DNA of 64,000 nt from Oceanospirillum sp048264105 (GCA_048264105.1 JBLXDJ010000005.1:1-64000), one strand, 5' to 3'; positions 1-8,945 are shown, counted from the stretch's first letter. Numbers and translations: made by a program. The notes: generated from the letters alone by a model not told the origin.

Positions 1-151
1 GCTAAAAGCCATGTACGACATAATGAATTTCATTCTGCTATATTTATCCTGAGGACTGTTACGTTAGAGATTTTGTCTCAACCAAGATCCTCCTCTCTCT
101 CTTTTATTAGGCCTAGCTAATAATTTTAAGCTATCAGGTGCAAGGTGCGAA

Positions 152-1975
152 ATGGGTCGTACAAAACAATTAGAACGCTTCCATAGTTCGTTAATTCAAA
201 TTTGCGACGACTCAGCATATTTGCGTGGCGGAGTCCGGCAGAAGGTCGAAATGCTACTTCGTCTAGCCAGTCTTCAGTTAAATGCCGCTCGTGTGAGCGC
301 TTGGCGTTATAACCCAGAGCGGACGAAGATTATCTGTTATTGCCTTTATGACTTCTGTTCAGAAAAGATTGATTCAGGCTTGGAACTCGGCATAGAGGAC
401 TTCCCTAAATACTTCGAGGCAATGGCCTCAAACCGAGTCATTGTCGCCAATGATGCACGTCAGCATTACGCTACTTCAGAATTCACCGAAAAATATCTAT
501 CTCCGATGGGCATATATTCTATGGTGGATACGCCTATTTATTCTTCTGATGGGCAGCACGGAGTTTTGTGTGTTGAAGACTCGCAGCAGGGTAGAGAGTG
601 GAGTGTTGATGAGGTCTCTTTTATCATCGCTGTTGCCGATAAAATATCCTTGGCCTTGGAGCATAGAGCTTGGCAAAAAGCTTCCGAGAAATTAAGGCAG
701 GCGAATAGCATAGATCCTTTAACCGGTTTAGAAAATCGAATCGCATTCCAAAACAGGCTCGATGAAGCTTCTGCCAATGAAATTTACCAGCGCAAGGTTC
801 TCTTGGTCTTTGGAGTGGATAGATTCAAAGATATAAACGATGCGATTGGCTATAACCAAGCGAATGAGGTTTTAAAAGAGTTCTCTAATAGCCTTCGCTC
901 TCTTCAAGACATTCAAATCTCTTATCCCGCTCGAATTTCCGGGGATTTATTTGCTTTGTGGATTCCTAGTATCGACGAGCCTATGGAGCAAATTATTGCC
1001 GAGGTGATGAAGCTTGTTGGCCAGCAAGCTTTGGTACTTCCCAGCGGAAGAATTGAGTTTACAGTGTCTTTAGGGGCCGTCGAGGCATCCGATTCTAGAA
1101 ACAGTATTGATAGCTTAGTCCGAAAGGCAGAGATAGCTTTGGCTAGAGCCAAAACAAATGGTGTTAGATCCCATGCTATTTATGACGAACAATGGCTGAG
1201 TGAAATTCGTTCACGCAAAGACTCTGAAAATGATTTATTGAACGCTCTGGCCGAAGAGCAATTAGTTCCTTTCTACCAGCCCATTATCGATAGTTCTACT
1301 GGCAAAGTTGCCGGCTTAGAAGCGCTAGTAAGGTGGAATCATCCTGATCGAGGTGTGCTCTCTCCTGTTTTCTTTCTTCCTTTGGCAACTGAAATGAGGC
1401 TTATGCCTCAGCTTGGCGAGTTGATGCTATCTCAGGTTATTAGAGATATCGCCGAAAATGATAGGCTGAGACAGCTGTCGTGGATTTCTGTCAATCTTTC
1501 ATCTGAGCAGCTTTATAGTAAGACACTTTTGAAGCTGATTGCTTCACTGCTTATTAAGTATGAGATACCCGGTGAGTTACTTGAACTAGAAATCGTCGAA
1601 GAGTTAATTAGCTATGATACGAAGCTGGTGGTCCAACAATTAAATGCAATTGCAGAACTGGGGGTTAGGTTCTCAATTGATGATTTTGGGACCGGTTACT
1701 CATCTCTTGCGAGGTTGAAGCACCTCCCCGTGTCAAAGATTAAAATCGACCGCTCATTTGTTGATGGGTTGCCCATCGACGAAAGTGATTGCTGTATTGC
1801 AAACTCTATTATTGGTATGGCTAAAGGGCTGGACTTAGCTATCGTCGCTGAAGGTGCTGAAAATAAGGAGCAAGCAGATTGGCTCATACAAAATGAGTGC
1901 CACTACATCCAAGGATATTATTTTGGTAAGCCAATGACTCTCAATGAGCTTTTAGAGTTTCTGTTGAATGAGTGA
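152..1975 (+). CDS. GAF-GGDEF(degenerate)-EAL cyclic-di-GMP phosphodiesterase
   Basis: This is a predicted cytoplasmic c-di-GMP signalling protein of 607 aa with no membrane segment. An N-terminal GAF-like sensor covers about residues 25-175. A GGDEF domain (about 185-345) carries SGDLF at 263-267 in place of GGDEF, so cyclase activity is unlikely. An EAL domain (about 365-600) keeps E390-A-L, N448, the metal pair D510-D511 in DDFGTGYSS, K531 and E567, so c-di-GMP hydrolysis is plausible. The ATG follows an AAGGTG ribosome site. The gene is AT-richer than the core genes to its right, which suggests acquisition. It stands alone, and nothing recognisable lies in the 150 bases before it. It may be cargo of the Tn7-like element whose end lies near 8270. 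The domain call is firm; the ligand is unknown. Confidence 0.9.
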   Translation: MGRTKQLERFHSSLIQICDDSAYLRGGVRQKVEMLLRLASLQLNAARVSAWRYNPERTKIICYCLYDFCSEKIDSGLELGIEDFPKYFEAMASNRVIVANDARQHYATSEFTEKYLSPMGIYSMVDTPIYSSDGQHGVLCVEDSQQGREWSVDEVSFIIAVADKISLALEHRAWQKASEKLRQANSIDPLTGLENRIAFQNRLDEASANEIYQRKVLLVFGVDRFKDINDAIGYNQANEVLKEFSNSLRSLQDIQISYPARISGDLFALWIPSIDEPMEQIIAEVMKLVGQQALVLPSGRIEFTVSLGAVEASDSRNSIDSLVRKAEIALARAKTNGVRSHAIYDEQWLSEIRSRKDSENDLLNALAEEQLVPFYQPIIDSSTGKVAGLEALVRWNHPDRGVLSPVFFLPLATEMRLMPQLGELMLSQVIRDIAENDRLRQLSWISVNLSSEQLYSKTLLKLIASLLIKYEIPGELLELEIVEELISYDTKLVVQQLNAIAELGVRFSIDDFGTGYSSLARLKHLPVSKIKIDRSFVDGLPIDESDCCIANSIIGMAKGLDLAIVAEGAENKEQADWLIQNECHYIQGYYFGKPMTLNELLEFLLNE

Positions 1976-2163
1976 TTAACGTATCAATAATAGACCTAAT
2001 TACTCGGCAACCGGATATCAGTAGCGCCTTAATTAGTGTAATTATTCGTAACATCCGGCATCATAAGAATATGGGATGCTTAGGGTACTCTCCCCACTAT
2101 ACGAGCAGTGTGCCTCCCTTTTTTCTCATGACTTCCTCACCTTAGCCGAAGAGCCTCAAGATT

Positions 2164-4275
2164 ATGAAAACATGGTCGTTAAGAAATAAACTCCTTCTGT
2201 TCTCTTTGCTCCTTCTGGTCGTTGCCCTTGGGGGAATCTCCTGGGTGGGAACGAATGCGATGAAGCACACTTCAGATGAAGCAATCAGTCAGATTTCAGT
2301 ATCCAGCCGAGAACGGGTTTTCGATATTCTGGAACAGGCCTCCTATCGCGTTGCCAGTGATGTGGGCAGCTATATGAACCGGGCTTTTGATACGCCGGTT
2401 AATATGAACCATATCATCAGCTCCGGTCTGGAAAATCCTGAGAAACGCCTGAGCCGGGATCAGGTTCAGATGCTGGTTCGTCAGGCCGTTGAAGCCAATC
2501 CTCTGGTGAGTTCCGGTTATATCCAGTTTGAGAAAAACGGTTATGGTGACAACGATGCTGCCATGATAGGTGCCGGTGATCACACGACTTTCATTGGTAC
2601 TCTGGAAACCTACTGGGTTCGGGAAAATGGCTCTTTGACCCATTATCCGACCGAAGATCCCAACTCGAAATATTCTGAAACTCCAAATGACCTGGGTGAT
2701 CGTGAATCCGAGTGGTATCTGTGCAGCTACGAAACCAGTAAGACCTGTATTGTTGAGCCTTATCTCTACGAAATCGAGCCGGGTAATGAGGTGCTGATGA
2801 CCAGTCTGGTTACGCCTCTGATGCGTAATGGCCGTTTTGTGGGTGTCGCGGGTTCCGATATTAATCTGCCTGTGCTGCAAAAGCTGATGAAAGAGATGTC
2901 AGCCAAGCTGTTTGAAGGTAAAGCTCAGTTGCACCTGTTAACGGCGAAGAACCGGATTGTCGCCAGCAGTGAATTTGCCGATAAGCTGTCCCGACCCTTA
3001 ACAGAAGCCGACGCGTCATTTGCTCAGGCATTGCAGGGTAAAAAGGGTGAGATTTTTGAATTTAACCAGTTGCTGGTGGCCGATCAGGAGATTCATATCG
3101 AAGCGCCGGATACCCATTGGCGACTGGTTCTGACGGTTCCTGAGTCGGTTGCTTTTGCCGGTGTGAACCAGCTTAAAGCAGAGCTTCAGACCGATGTCAG
3201 AAATACTATGGGCACGAAGCTTGTGTTCTCCTTAGTGATTATTGGGGTAGCGGTGGCTGCGATTATTATCTTTGTGGGTACGATTACCCGCCCGCTGAAC
3301 CAGATGCGCGAGCGTGTCTTTAACCTCAGTAGTGCTGATGGTGATCTGACTCAGACTCTGCAGATTGAAAACCACCGGGAGCTGATTGAGATCAGTCAGG
3401 GCATTAACCAGTTTATTGCCAAATTGCGTGAGATGATTCTGGCGCTGCAGGAGCAAAGTCTGCAGGTGCAGAAGCAGACCAACCTGTTGAGTGAAGCCAC
3501 CACCATCACCACAGAAACCATTGCCCGTCAGACCGCTGAAACCGATAGCGTTGCTACAGCGATGGAAGAGATGTCATCCACCAGTGCTGAAGTGGCGCGT
3601 CTGGCATCCACCAGCGCAGAAGGTACTCAGGTTTCTGAGAAGATACTGCGTAATACCCAGGCAAGCTTTGATCACAGTGTGCAGCAGGTTCAGGCGATAG
3701 CCGCAGCTATGATCGAAAACAGTGAGCGTATCAGCCAGGTTTCTGCCCGTAGTGATGATATTAACCAGATCGTTAGCACCATTTCGGATATTGCCGAACA
3801 AACTAATCTGTTGGCTCTTAACGCTGCTATTGAAGCGGCCCGTGCCGGTGAGCAGGGGCGTGGTTTTGCCGTGGTTGCCGATGAGGTCAGAACGCTGGCG
3901 GCTAACACGCAAAAATCCACCGAAGAGATCAATGAGCTGGTTAAGCGTCTGCAAAATAACGTGCGTGAAGCGGTTGAGCAGATTGAAGCTAACCGCAGCC
4001 GTTCTGAAGAAACCACGCAAAGTATTGCCGAGAGTGTGGAAAGCCTGAAAGAGCTGACCGCTCAGGTGAATCTGATTGCCGACAATACCGTTCAGGTAGC
4101 GTCAGCTGCTGAGCAGCAAAGTCAGGTCAACCATGAGATCAGTCAGAGTGTGGTGGGGATTGGTGATACCGCCAAAGAGCTGAATGATCAGGCCCATACC
4201 ATTGATGGCGTCCGTCAGGAACTGACGCAGGTTGTTGGTCTGCTGGATGATCAACTGAGTCGTTTGAAGGTTTAA
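2164..4275 (+). CDS. Methyl-accepting chemotaxis protein, dCache type
   Basis: This is an inner-membrane chemoreceptor of 703 aa. TM1 lies at about residues 9-28, followed by a periplasmic sensor of about 320 residues of the double-Cache kind. TM2 is at about 350-375, then a HAMP domain beginning at TRPLNQM and a long coiled-coil signalling domain. The highly conserved hairpin tip, with EQTNLLALNAAIEAARAGE, is at about 545-563 and would bind CheA/CheW. There is no C-terminal NWETF-type CheR tether. Codon use and GC resemble the core genes, unlike the AT-rich genes on both sides (152-1975 and 4322-8126). It could be an ancestral gene beside the transposon or host-derived cargo. The signal sensed is not predictable; dCache receptors often bind amino acids or other small molecules. 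Confidence 0.95.
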   Translation: MKTWSLRNKLLLFSLLLLVVALGGISWVGTNAMKHTSDEAISQISVSSRERVFDILEQASYRVASDVGSYMNRAFDTPVNMNHIISSGLENPEKRLSRDQVQMLVRQAVEANPLVSSGYIQFEKNGYGDNDAAMIGAGDHTTFIGTLETYWVRENGSLTHYPTEDPNSKYSETPNDLGDRESEWYLCSYETSKTCIVEPYLYEIEPGNEVLMTSLVTPLMRNGRFVGVAGSDINLPVLQKLMKEMSAKLFEGKAQLHLLTAKNRIVASSEFADKLSRPLTEADASFAQALQGKKGEIFEFNQLLVADQEIHIEAPDTHWRLVLTVPESVAFAGVNQLKAELQTDVRNTMGTKLVFSLVIIGVAVAAIIIFVGTITRPLNQMRERVFNLSSADGDLTQTLQIENHRELIEISQGINQFIAKLREMILALQEQSLQVQKQTNLLSEATTITTETIARQTAETDSVATAMEEMSSTSAEVARLASTSAEGTQVSEKILRNTQASFDHSVQQVQAIAAAMIENSERISQVSARSDDINQIVSTISDIAEQTNLLALNAAIEAARAGEQGRGFAVVADEVRTLAANTQKSTEEINELVKRLQNNVREAVEQIEANRSRSEETTQSIAESVESLKELTAQVNLIADNTVQVASAAEQQSQVNHEISQSVVGIGDTAKELNDQAHTIDGVRQELTQVVGLLDDQLSRLKV

Positions 4276-4321
4276 GCTAACTTCTAGATAGTTATGAAAT
4301 TGCAGTGCGAGACGGTTAATA

Positions 4322-4669
4322 ATGAAACTTGAAAAAGACTTTTACAGAAAAATGGATGGTATCCATGCAATCTTGGCCTTGTCTAAGTTTCACAAATGTA
4401 CAGATGTGACCAAAGGAATGGCAATTGACCGTCTAGCACGCTACATCGGAATGGGGCGAACCAACAGTTTCGAAATAGGAGTTATCGCCTTCTATTACGT
4501 ATTCGACAAACAGTTACTTAAAGGCTATCTGGAAAACCCAGAAGAAAATGATTTGCTCCGTATCCATAGCGTCATTATTCCAGATCATGAAATAAGCATC
4601 GAGGCTGTAAGAGGAGTCGTTGTCGATGGCTACTTGATGAAATATCTGAAGCTTGTTGAAATTGATTGA
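4322..4669 (+). CDS. Hypothetical 115-aa protein next to the transposition operon
   Basis: I do not recognise this family. The 115-aa product is mixed charged and hydrophobic, with no signal peptide and no clear membrane segment. A central stretch (about 30-75) contains RLARYIGMGRTNSFEIG followed by a hydrophobic FYYVF run. The gene starts 46 nt after the chemoreceptor stop and ends 3 nt before the tnsC stop codon on the other strand, so the two genes converge tail to tail. It is AT-rich like tnsABC, which suggests it arrived with the transposon as cargo or an accessory gene. It is too short and too different to be TniQ/TnsD. It is real by length, composition and tight packing, but its function is unknown. 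Confidence 0.6.
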   Translation: MKLEKDFYRKMDGIHAILALSKFHKCTDVTKGMAIDRLARYIGMGRTNSFEIGVIAFYYVFDKQLLKGYLENPEENDLLRIHSVIIPDHEISIEAVRGVVVDGYLMKYLKLVEID

Positions 4670-4672
4670 AGC

Positions 4673-5677
4673 TTAGGACTTACTGAGTAAGTCACTCAAA
4701 GAGTAGAACTGAGATAGTTTTGCTGGCTCGATATGCGCGGGGTACATCGAGTCGCCGCGTATATATCGAGAGCTCATCTCGATTTCTCTGAAGTTTACCT
4801 GCTCTAATTTGCCCTTGAATGGCTGGTCGTTAGCAGTCGGATAGAGATTTCTGAATGCTTCGTCATAAACGCTTAGGCTGATAGGTCTCTTTTGGACTAT
4901 GCAAAGCCGGTATACTTCTGTCATTAGAGTTTTAATTTGTCTCTGTTCTCCGCAAGTTGCTGCAAAGATTCTCAGGTCTTCCTCCATGTTATCCATGCCA
5001 TCTGATCGTTGGATAGGTATTTGACCTTTTAATGCCTTCATAAAGTCACGAAATTGCCTTGGTTTTTTTATGATGGAAAAATACTCGATATTATGAGATC
5101 GCGTAGCAAGACGTGAAGCCCATTGTGGATCTTGTCTGATTTCATCAGACCAGGGCATACCCACAAAAATCAAAGGGACCTCAGTACTTTCACTAATAAC
5201 CTTTAGCCGGTTGGAGATTACTTGTTGATCTTTAGGTTTTTTAAACTCAACGAGCTCCTGAAACTCATTGATTATGATGAGCTTAATCCCCGAATCCTTA
5301 ACTGCAGAAATTAGGCGATTAGTAAGATTCTGGTCTGATGATTTCCTGCTGGAAACAGAGCTTCCAAAAACACCCAGGTCAATTAGCATTTGCTTTGTTG
5401 TTTCTTCAGCAGTTGCTCTGCTAGGCACTCGTGTAGATAGAATCGGAGCTCTACCGGTTTGAGGAGATATTTTACTCTTAATGAAATGATTTATTGTCGA
5501 GGACTTTCCCGAGCCCGTATCTCCAGTGATGAGCATAGACAGCGGTTCACCGCCTATCTCACTGCTTTCAAAAACCGTTTCGAGGTCGCTTAATAGTTTT
5601 TTGATACTGTAGTAAAGGCAAAATGAATCTTTAAATTGCCGTATGTTGGCTTTCTGAGCATCTGTGAGTTTTGGCAT
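4673..5677 (-). CDS. tnsC: TnsC/TniB-like AAA+ ATPase of a Tn7-like transposon
   Basis: This is the regulator ATPase of Tn7-type transposition (334 aa). Known members polymerise on target DNA and pass the target signal from a TnsD/TniQ-type protein to the TnsA/TnsB transposase. The Walker A motif GDTGSGKS is at 52-59. The Walker B region reads IIINEFQEL with N137-E138, so the usual first acidic residue is Asn while the catalytic Glu is kept. Sensor-like residues follow near PLIFVGMPWSDEI. It is the third gene of tnsA-tnsB-tnsC; the tnsB stop TAA directly abuts its ATG, which indicates translational coupling. No TniQ/TnsD gene follows. The family assignment is firm; activity is uncertain because of the Asn. 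Confidence 0.88.
   Translation of the reverse strand: MPKLTDAQKANIRQFKDSFCLYYSIKKLLSDLETVFESSEIGGEPLSMLITGDTGSGKSSTINHFIKSKISPQTGRAPILSTRVPSRATAEETTKQMLIDLGVFGSSVSSRKSSDQNLTNRLISAVKDSGIKLIIINEFQELVEFKKPKDQQVISNRLKVISESTEVPLIFVGMPWSDEIRQDPQWASRLATRSHNIEYFSIIKKPRQFRDFMKALKGQIPIQRSDGMDNMEEDLRIFAATCGEQRQIKTLMTEVYRLCIVQKRPISLSVYDEAFRNLYPTANDQPFKGKLEQVNFREIEMSSRYIRGDSMYPAHIEPAKLSQFYSLSDLLSKS
4677..4693. other. Short inverted repeat between convergent genes
   Basis: GACTTAC-TGA-GTAAGTC forms a perfect 7-bp stem with a 3-nt loop, overlapping the 3' end of tnsC and lying just after the stop of the 115-aa gene. It could act as a weak bidirectional transcription end. No T-run follows on either strand, so it is not called a terminator. 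Confidence 0.3.
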
Positions 5678-7483
5678 TTACGTATCCTCTTGCCATATCA
5701 TTTCAAGATCGGCCAAAGATGATGGCTGTTTGACCGGATTTGAATCTTTTTCACGACGAGTTTGAACAGATACGCTATCGACTCCTTTTACACGGGCTGC
5801 TTTTTTCATTCCACCAACTTTCTTCTGTTTAGAGCTGCTTTCCTTAGCCGAAGCATCGATATCTTCAAGGATCTCAGCAATGTGCTGTTTAGCACGTGCT
5901 TGATCCAGTCCGCTTTTGCCATGTATCTTGTTGTACTTCCTTATGTAGGTGATATGAACCTTATGCTTTTCATAAGATAGGCCCGATGCATACTGAAAAT
6001 CTACGCATGGAACCTTCAGGTAGCGTTCGTATTCGAAAAGGTAGACGTATGCGAAACCTAAATCGTCAATATTAACCTTGGTTGTAACTTTTATTTTCTT
6101 ATCACGACAAAATTGTTTGCGGTAGTCTGCAAGTTCTTTGGAATCATATCTAAGATGTTCAAAGATAATTCCATTATTCTGAAGGGCTGGCTTCTTTAGT
6201 ATCCCTGATATGAGTTTGATATGCTCATACTCTGGGGGAGTTAATTCATTAGGAGGGAATTTGTTTACAGCCTTGCGCCATTCGAGCATCGGTACATGTG
6301 TTTTTTTCTGATTAGGCTCCCAGTTAAATACTTCAGCAACCCATGTTTCAAAAGCTTTCACAAACCGAGAGAATTTAAACTTCGCATTTTTGACGGAGTT
6401 ATAATCTGCCCTTTCTACATTATTAGAAAAGGTCTTTCCTTCCAAATCATCAAGAATGAGCTGTTGGATTGTTAAAAAATTTCGCTCAACCAGCCCCTTG
6501 CCCCACGGTTGACCTACTTTGTTATATTGAATGTTGATACCCGCTTCAAGACAAAAGTGCTCTAATGATTCTGACCAGAACTCTGCACCGTTATCTGCAA
6601 CTAAAGTTTCAATTTTGCCATGACATTCCCAAGAGGGTTTGCCATCCGGACCTTTAATTTTTTTGGGGAGCATAGCATGGCAAATAGCCTTTGAGGCAGA
6701 GGCATAGCTTGGAGCCTGAAAGGATAGATGGTACCCAATAATGCATTTACTGAGAGAGTCTTTAAGAATAGTCAAATAAGGACGACCCAGAGGGTGTAAA
6801 GTTTCATCATCAAGTAATATCAAGTCTAGTGGGGTATGATCAATTTCAACGCGTTGTAAAGGTCTTTCAAGCTTAAGAGGCCCTCCTTTATACCCAAATT
6901 TCATGTCCGCTTTGTACTTTCCATACCTTTTGGCAGTGACTTCGTAACTAGAAAGCTTTGCCAGGCGTTTGTAAAAGGCTGTCTGAGAAATAGGACGGCC
7001 CTCGTACTTGCCATTTTCAATATCGATCAACATTTGACTCTCGTAATATCGATAGGCACTCATAGCCGTTGGGCGAGTTGCTTTAAGGAATCGCTCAAGG
7101 GCTAAATCGAAGTACTTGTCGTCTCCTACCTTGGAGTTCCTATTTCCTTTTCTATGGTGTTTCGAGACCAGAACAGCGGGATTATCTTGATTCTGGGAAA
7201 GGCTGCGATGCCACCTTTGAACACTGCTAAGGCTTGGCGATTTAAATGGCAAGCTTGCGTCATAAAGAGCATCGACTATCGGCATCACATTCTCTTTAGT
7301 CCATCCTTTATCTTTTAGCTTTTTGCGGATATTCAGAATGAATTTCGTTTTTGCGACAGCTATTTGTTGTTGCTCTTTTGGGAAGCAATCTAAGTCGTAA
7401 GTATCTTCTTCCCCTTCGTTATGTTCGATAAAACCACCATCGAGATTATCTAGGTATTCTGGGCTATACTCGTCTTCGAACAT
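5678..7483 (-). CDS. tnsB: TnsB/TniA-like DDE transposase
   Basis: This is the DNA-joining transposase of a Tn7-like element (601 aa). In Tn7, TnsB binds repeats at the transposon ends, cuts the 3' ends and joins them to the target. An N-terminal helix-turn-helix region (about 55-190) precedes the RNase H-fold core. The DDE triad is visible: D215 in EIDHTPLD, D297 in VADNGAEFW and E333 in GKGLVERNF. A Mu-type beta-barrel domain follows (about 420-520), and a basic, Ser-rich tail would contact TnsC. The start lies 4 nt after the tnsA stop, and its stop abuts the tnsC ATG. It is AT-rich relative to flanking core genes. All catalytic residues are present, so it may be active. Confidence 0.93.
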   Translation of the reverse strand: MFEDEYSPEYLDNLDGGFIEHNEGEEDTYDLDCFPKEQQQIAVAKTKFILNIRKKLKDKGWTKENVMPIVDALYDASLPFKSPSLSSVQRWHRSLSQNQDNPAVLVSKHHRKGNRNSKVGDDKYFDLALERFLKATRPTAMSAYRYYESQMLIDIENGKYEGRPISQTAFYKRLAKLSSYEVTAKRYGKYKADMKFGYKGGPLKLERPLQRVEIDHTPLDLILLDDETLHPLGRPYLTILKDSLSKCIIGYHLSFQAPSYASASKAICHAMLPKKIKGPDGKPSWECHGKIETLVADNGAEFWSESLEHFCLEAGINIQYNKVGQPWGKGLVERNFLTIQQLILDDLEGKTFSNNVERADYNSVKNAKFKFSRFVKAFETWVAEVFNWEPNQKKTHVPMLEWRKAVNKFPPNELTPPEYEHIKLISGILKKPALQNNGIIFEHLRYDSKELADYRKQFCRDKKIKVTTKVNIDDLGFAYVYLFEYERYLKVPCVDFQYASGLSYEKHKVHITYIRKYNKIHGKSGLDQARAKQHIAEILEDIDASAKESSSKQKKVGGMKKAARVKGVDSVSVQTRREKDSNPVKQPSSLADLEMIWQEDT

Positions 7484-7487
7484 GTGT

Positions 7488-8126
7488 TTAATCCTCGAAT
7501 GGTGTTAGTGTTAATTCAGTAAATTTTGATGCTTGTAAGTCAGCAGTTAGATATCCTTTAGCAAGCATCATTGCACATACAGGTATGAGATTTTGCTCTT
7601 CGAGATTAAGCAGAGAAGCGAGCCTAGCAACGCTTAAATCTTTTGTTTCGTGAAGTCGTTTTTTGATTTCAGCTTGTAGTTCAGAGTCTCCCAGAAAGGA
7701 GGCATAGCGGTGTAGGATCTTATAGTTAGTAAGAGCCGGTTCACTGCGAATTTGATTTTCAGTCACCAAGATCAAGGTTTCCCCAATTTCTTTATATGCA
7801 TTTAACTTTTGGCAAAAGTCATTTTTAAAGTCAGGGGATAGTAATTTTTTGGCAGGTTTCACTTCGATAAAATTTGAAGTCTCGTCTTTATAGGAAACGG
7901 TAAAGTCTGGGGTATAGCGCCTCTTCTTATTAGAATTGTCAAAATATTCTATGCCAGTAGGTTGTGAGGCGAAGCTAACTACTTTTTCTGAGTATTCGAG
8001 ATGAAAGCAAGCATCAAATTCCAGGCTGCTTTCGCACATGATAGTGCTACGATTTTTACGACTGGCAAACTTGAAGACATTTTTGACCGGACTGGGTTTT
8101 CTAAGATTACGATTGTACATGTACAC
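7488..8126 (-). CDS. tnsA: TnsA-like heteromeric transposase endonuclease
   Basis: This 212-aa restriction-fold nuclease would cut the 5' strands at the transposon ends, giving cut-and-paste rather than replicative transposition. Motifs of the TnsA catalytic domain are present: an acidic helix ESSLEFD (E32/E36), D74 in RYTPDF, and E88-V-K90. The C-terminal part (about 130-200) is a helical domain like the TnsA domain that contacts TnsB/TnsC. It is the first gene of tnsABC and lies closest to the transposon end, as in Tn7. The encoded start MYMYNRN leaves two possible ATGs six bases apart. Upstream lie the end repeats at 8183-8264, so TnsB binding there could also repress this operon, which is known in Tn7 and inferred here. 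Confidence 0.9.
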   Translation of the reverse strand: MYMYNRNLRKPSPVKNVFKFASRKNRSTIMCESSLEFDACFHLEYSEKVVSFASQPTGIEYFDNSNKKRRYTPDFTVSYKDETSNFIEVKPAKKLLSPDFKNDFCQKLNAYKEIGETLILVTENQIRSEPALTNYKILHRYASFLGDSELQAEIKKRLHETKDLSVARLASLLNLEEQNLIPVCAMMLAKGYLTADLQASKFTELTLTPFED

Positions 8127-8182
8127 TATCCTTAATTATGTGCCAAAGCAGCCCAGTTTGGCTGTGAACACCCATAAAAAGA

Positions 8183-8277
8183 GAAGCACCTTAAGGGTAG
8201 TAAATTTTTCAACTTTTGGTTAATTTTTCACTTTATGGTTTATTTTTTTCACCTTATGGTTTAATTCACAGGTGACA
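8183..8277 (+). repeat. Transposon end with TnsB-site-like repeats
   Basis: Three closely related units lie in a row: TTTTTCAACTTTTGGTTAA (8205-8223), TTTTTCACTTTATGGTTTA (8224-8242) and TTTTTCACCTTATGGTTTAA (8245-8264), at 19-21 bp spacing. A fourth, more diverged unit is near 8186-8203 (CACCTTAAGGGTAGTAAA). Tandem sites of about 20 bp next to tnsA are typical of the left end of Tn7-like elements. Read inward, the terminus could be TGTGAATT (edge at 8270) or TGTCACCT (edge at 8277, with TTAAT as possible 5-bp target duplication). In both cases TGT begins the element, as in Tn7. No matching end is seen elsewhere in the window. Confidence 0.75.
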
Positions 8278-8300
8278 TTAATCCAACCTGAGACCTACCC

Positions 8301-8945
8301 ATGCAATATGAGATTATCCCGGTAACCGGCTTCCAACAGAACTGCACGCTGGTGTGGTGTGATCGAACAAAAGAGGCAGCGGTAATTGACCCTGGTGGTG
8401 ATCTGGACAAAATTCTGGCCCGTGTTGATGGGCTGCAGCTTAAGTTGACGCAGATCTGGCTGACCCACGGTCATATCGATCATGCCGGTGCTACCGGAGA
8501 ATTGTCAGAAAAACTGAGCCTGCCGATTATTGGCCCTCATAAAGATGATGGCTTCTGGATCGATGGGCTGGCACAACAGAGTCAGATGTTTGGTTTTCCG
8601 GCGGCGAAACCTTTTACGCCAACCCGTTGGCTGGAAGACGGTGATTCGGTTCAACTGGGTGATGAGCGCTTTGAGGTGCTGCATTGTCCGGGGCATACGC
8701 CGGGGCATGTGGTGTTCTATCACGAAGAGGCACAGGTAGCTCAGGTGGGGGACGTTCTGTTTCAGGGTTCCATTGGCCGTACCGATTTCCCAAAGGGCAA
8801 TCATGCCGATCTGATCAGCTCGATCCGTGAAAAACTCTTTCCATTAGGTGATGATGTGCGCTTTATTCCCGGCCATGGACCGATGTCGACTTTCGGTCAG
8901 GAACGGGCAAGCAACCCTTTCTGTAGTGATCCGAACTACGGCTAA
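8301..8945 (+). CDS. Metallo-beta-lactamase-fold hydrolase, YcbL / glyoxalase II-like
   Basis: This 214-aa zinc hydrolase resembles bacterial YcbL, a short type II glyoxalase that hydrolyses glutathione thioesters such as S-lactoylglutathione. The metal motif THGHIDHAG gives H56, H58, D60 and H61. Further ligands are in HCPGHTPGH (about 132-140), GDVLF and the C-terminal PGHGPMS. It is shorter than classical GloB because the C-terminal glutathione-binding domain is missing. The ATG lies only about 24-31 bp from the transposon edge, so the native promoter may have been displaced and expression may now depend on the element end. The ribosome site is weak (GAGACC). Family call firm, substrate inferred. 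Confidence 0.88.
   Translation: MQYEIIPVTGFQQNCTLVWCDRTKEAAVIDPGGDLDKILARVDGLQLKLTQIWLTHGHIDHAGATGELSEKLSLPIIGPHKDDGFWIDGLAQQSQMFGFPAAKPFTPTRWLEDGDSVQLGDERFEVLHCPGHTPGHVVFYHEEAQVAQVGDVLFQGSIGRTDFPKGNHADLISSIREKLFPLGDDVRFIPGHGPMSTFGQERASNPFCSDPNYG

Noticed and set aside
2128..2140. CACCTTA match as the second transposon end before the chemoreceptor
   Set aside because: One isolated 7-bp match without neighbouring units or a TGT/ACA terminus.
4677..4693. Inverted repeat as terminator between the 115-aa gene and tnsC
   Set aside because: Only seven base pairs and no T-run on either strand, so it was listed as a plain inverted repeat.
4322..8277. CRISPR-associated transposon (CAST)
   Set aside because: tnsABC are present, but no cas genes, array or TniQ appear in the window.
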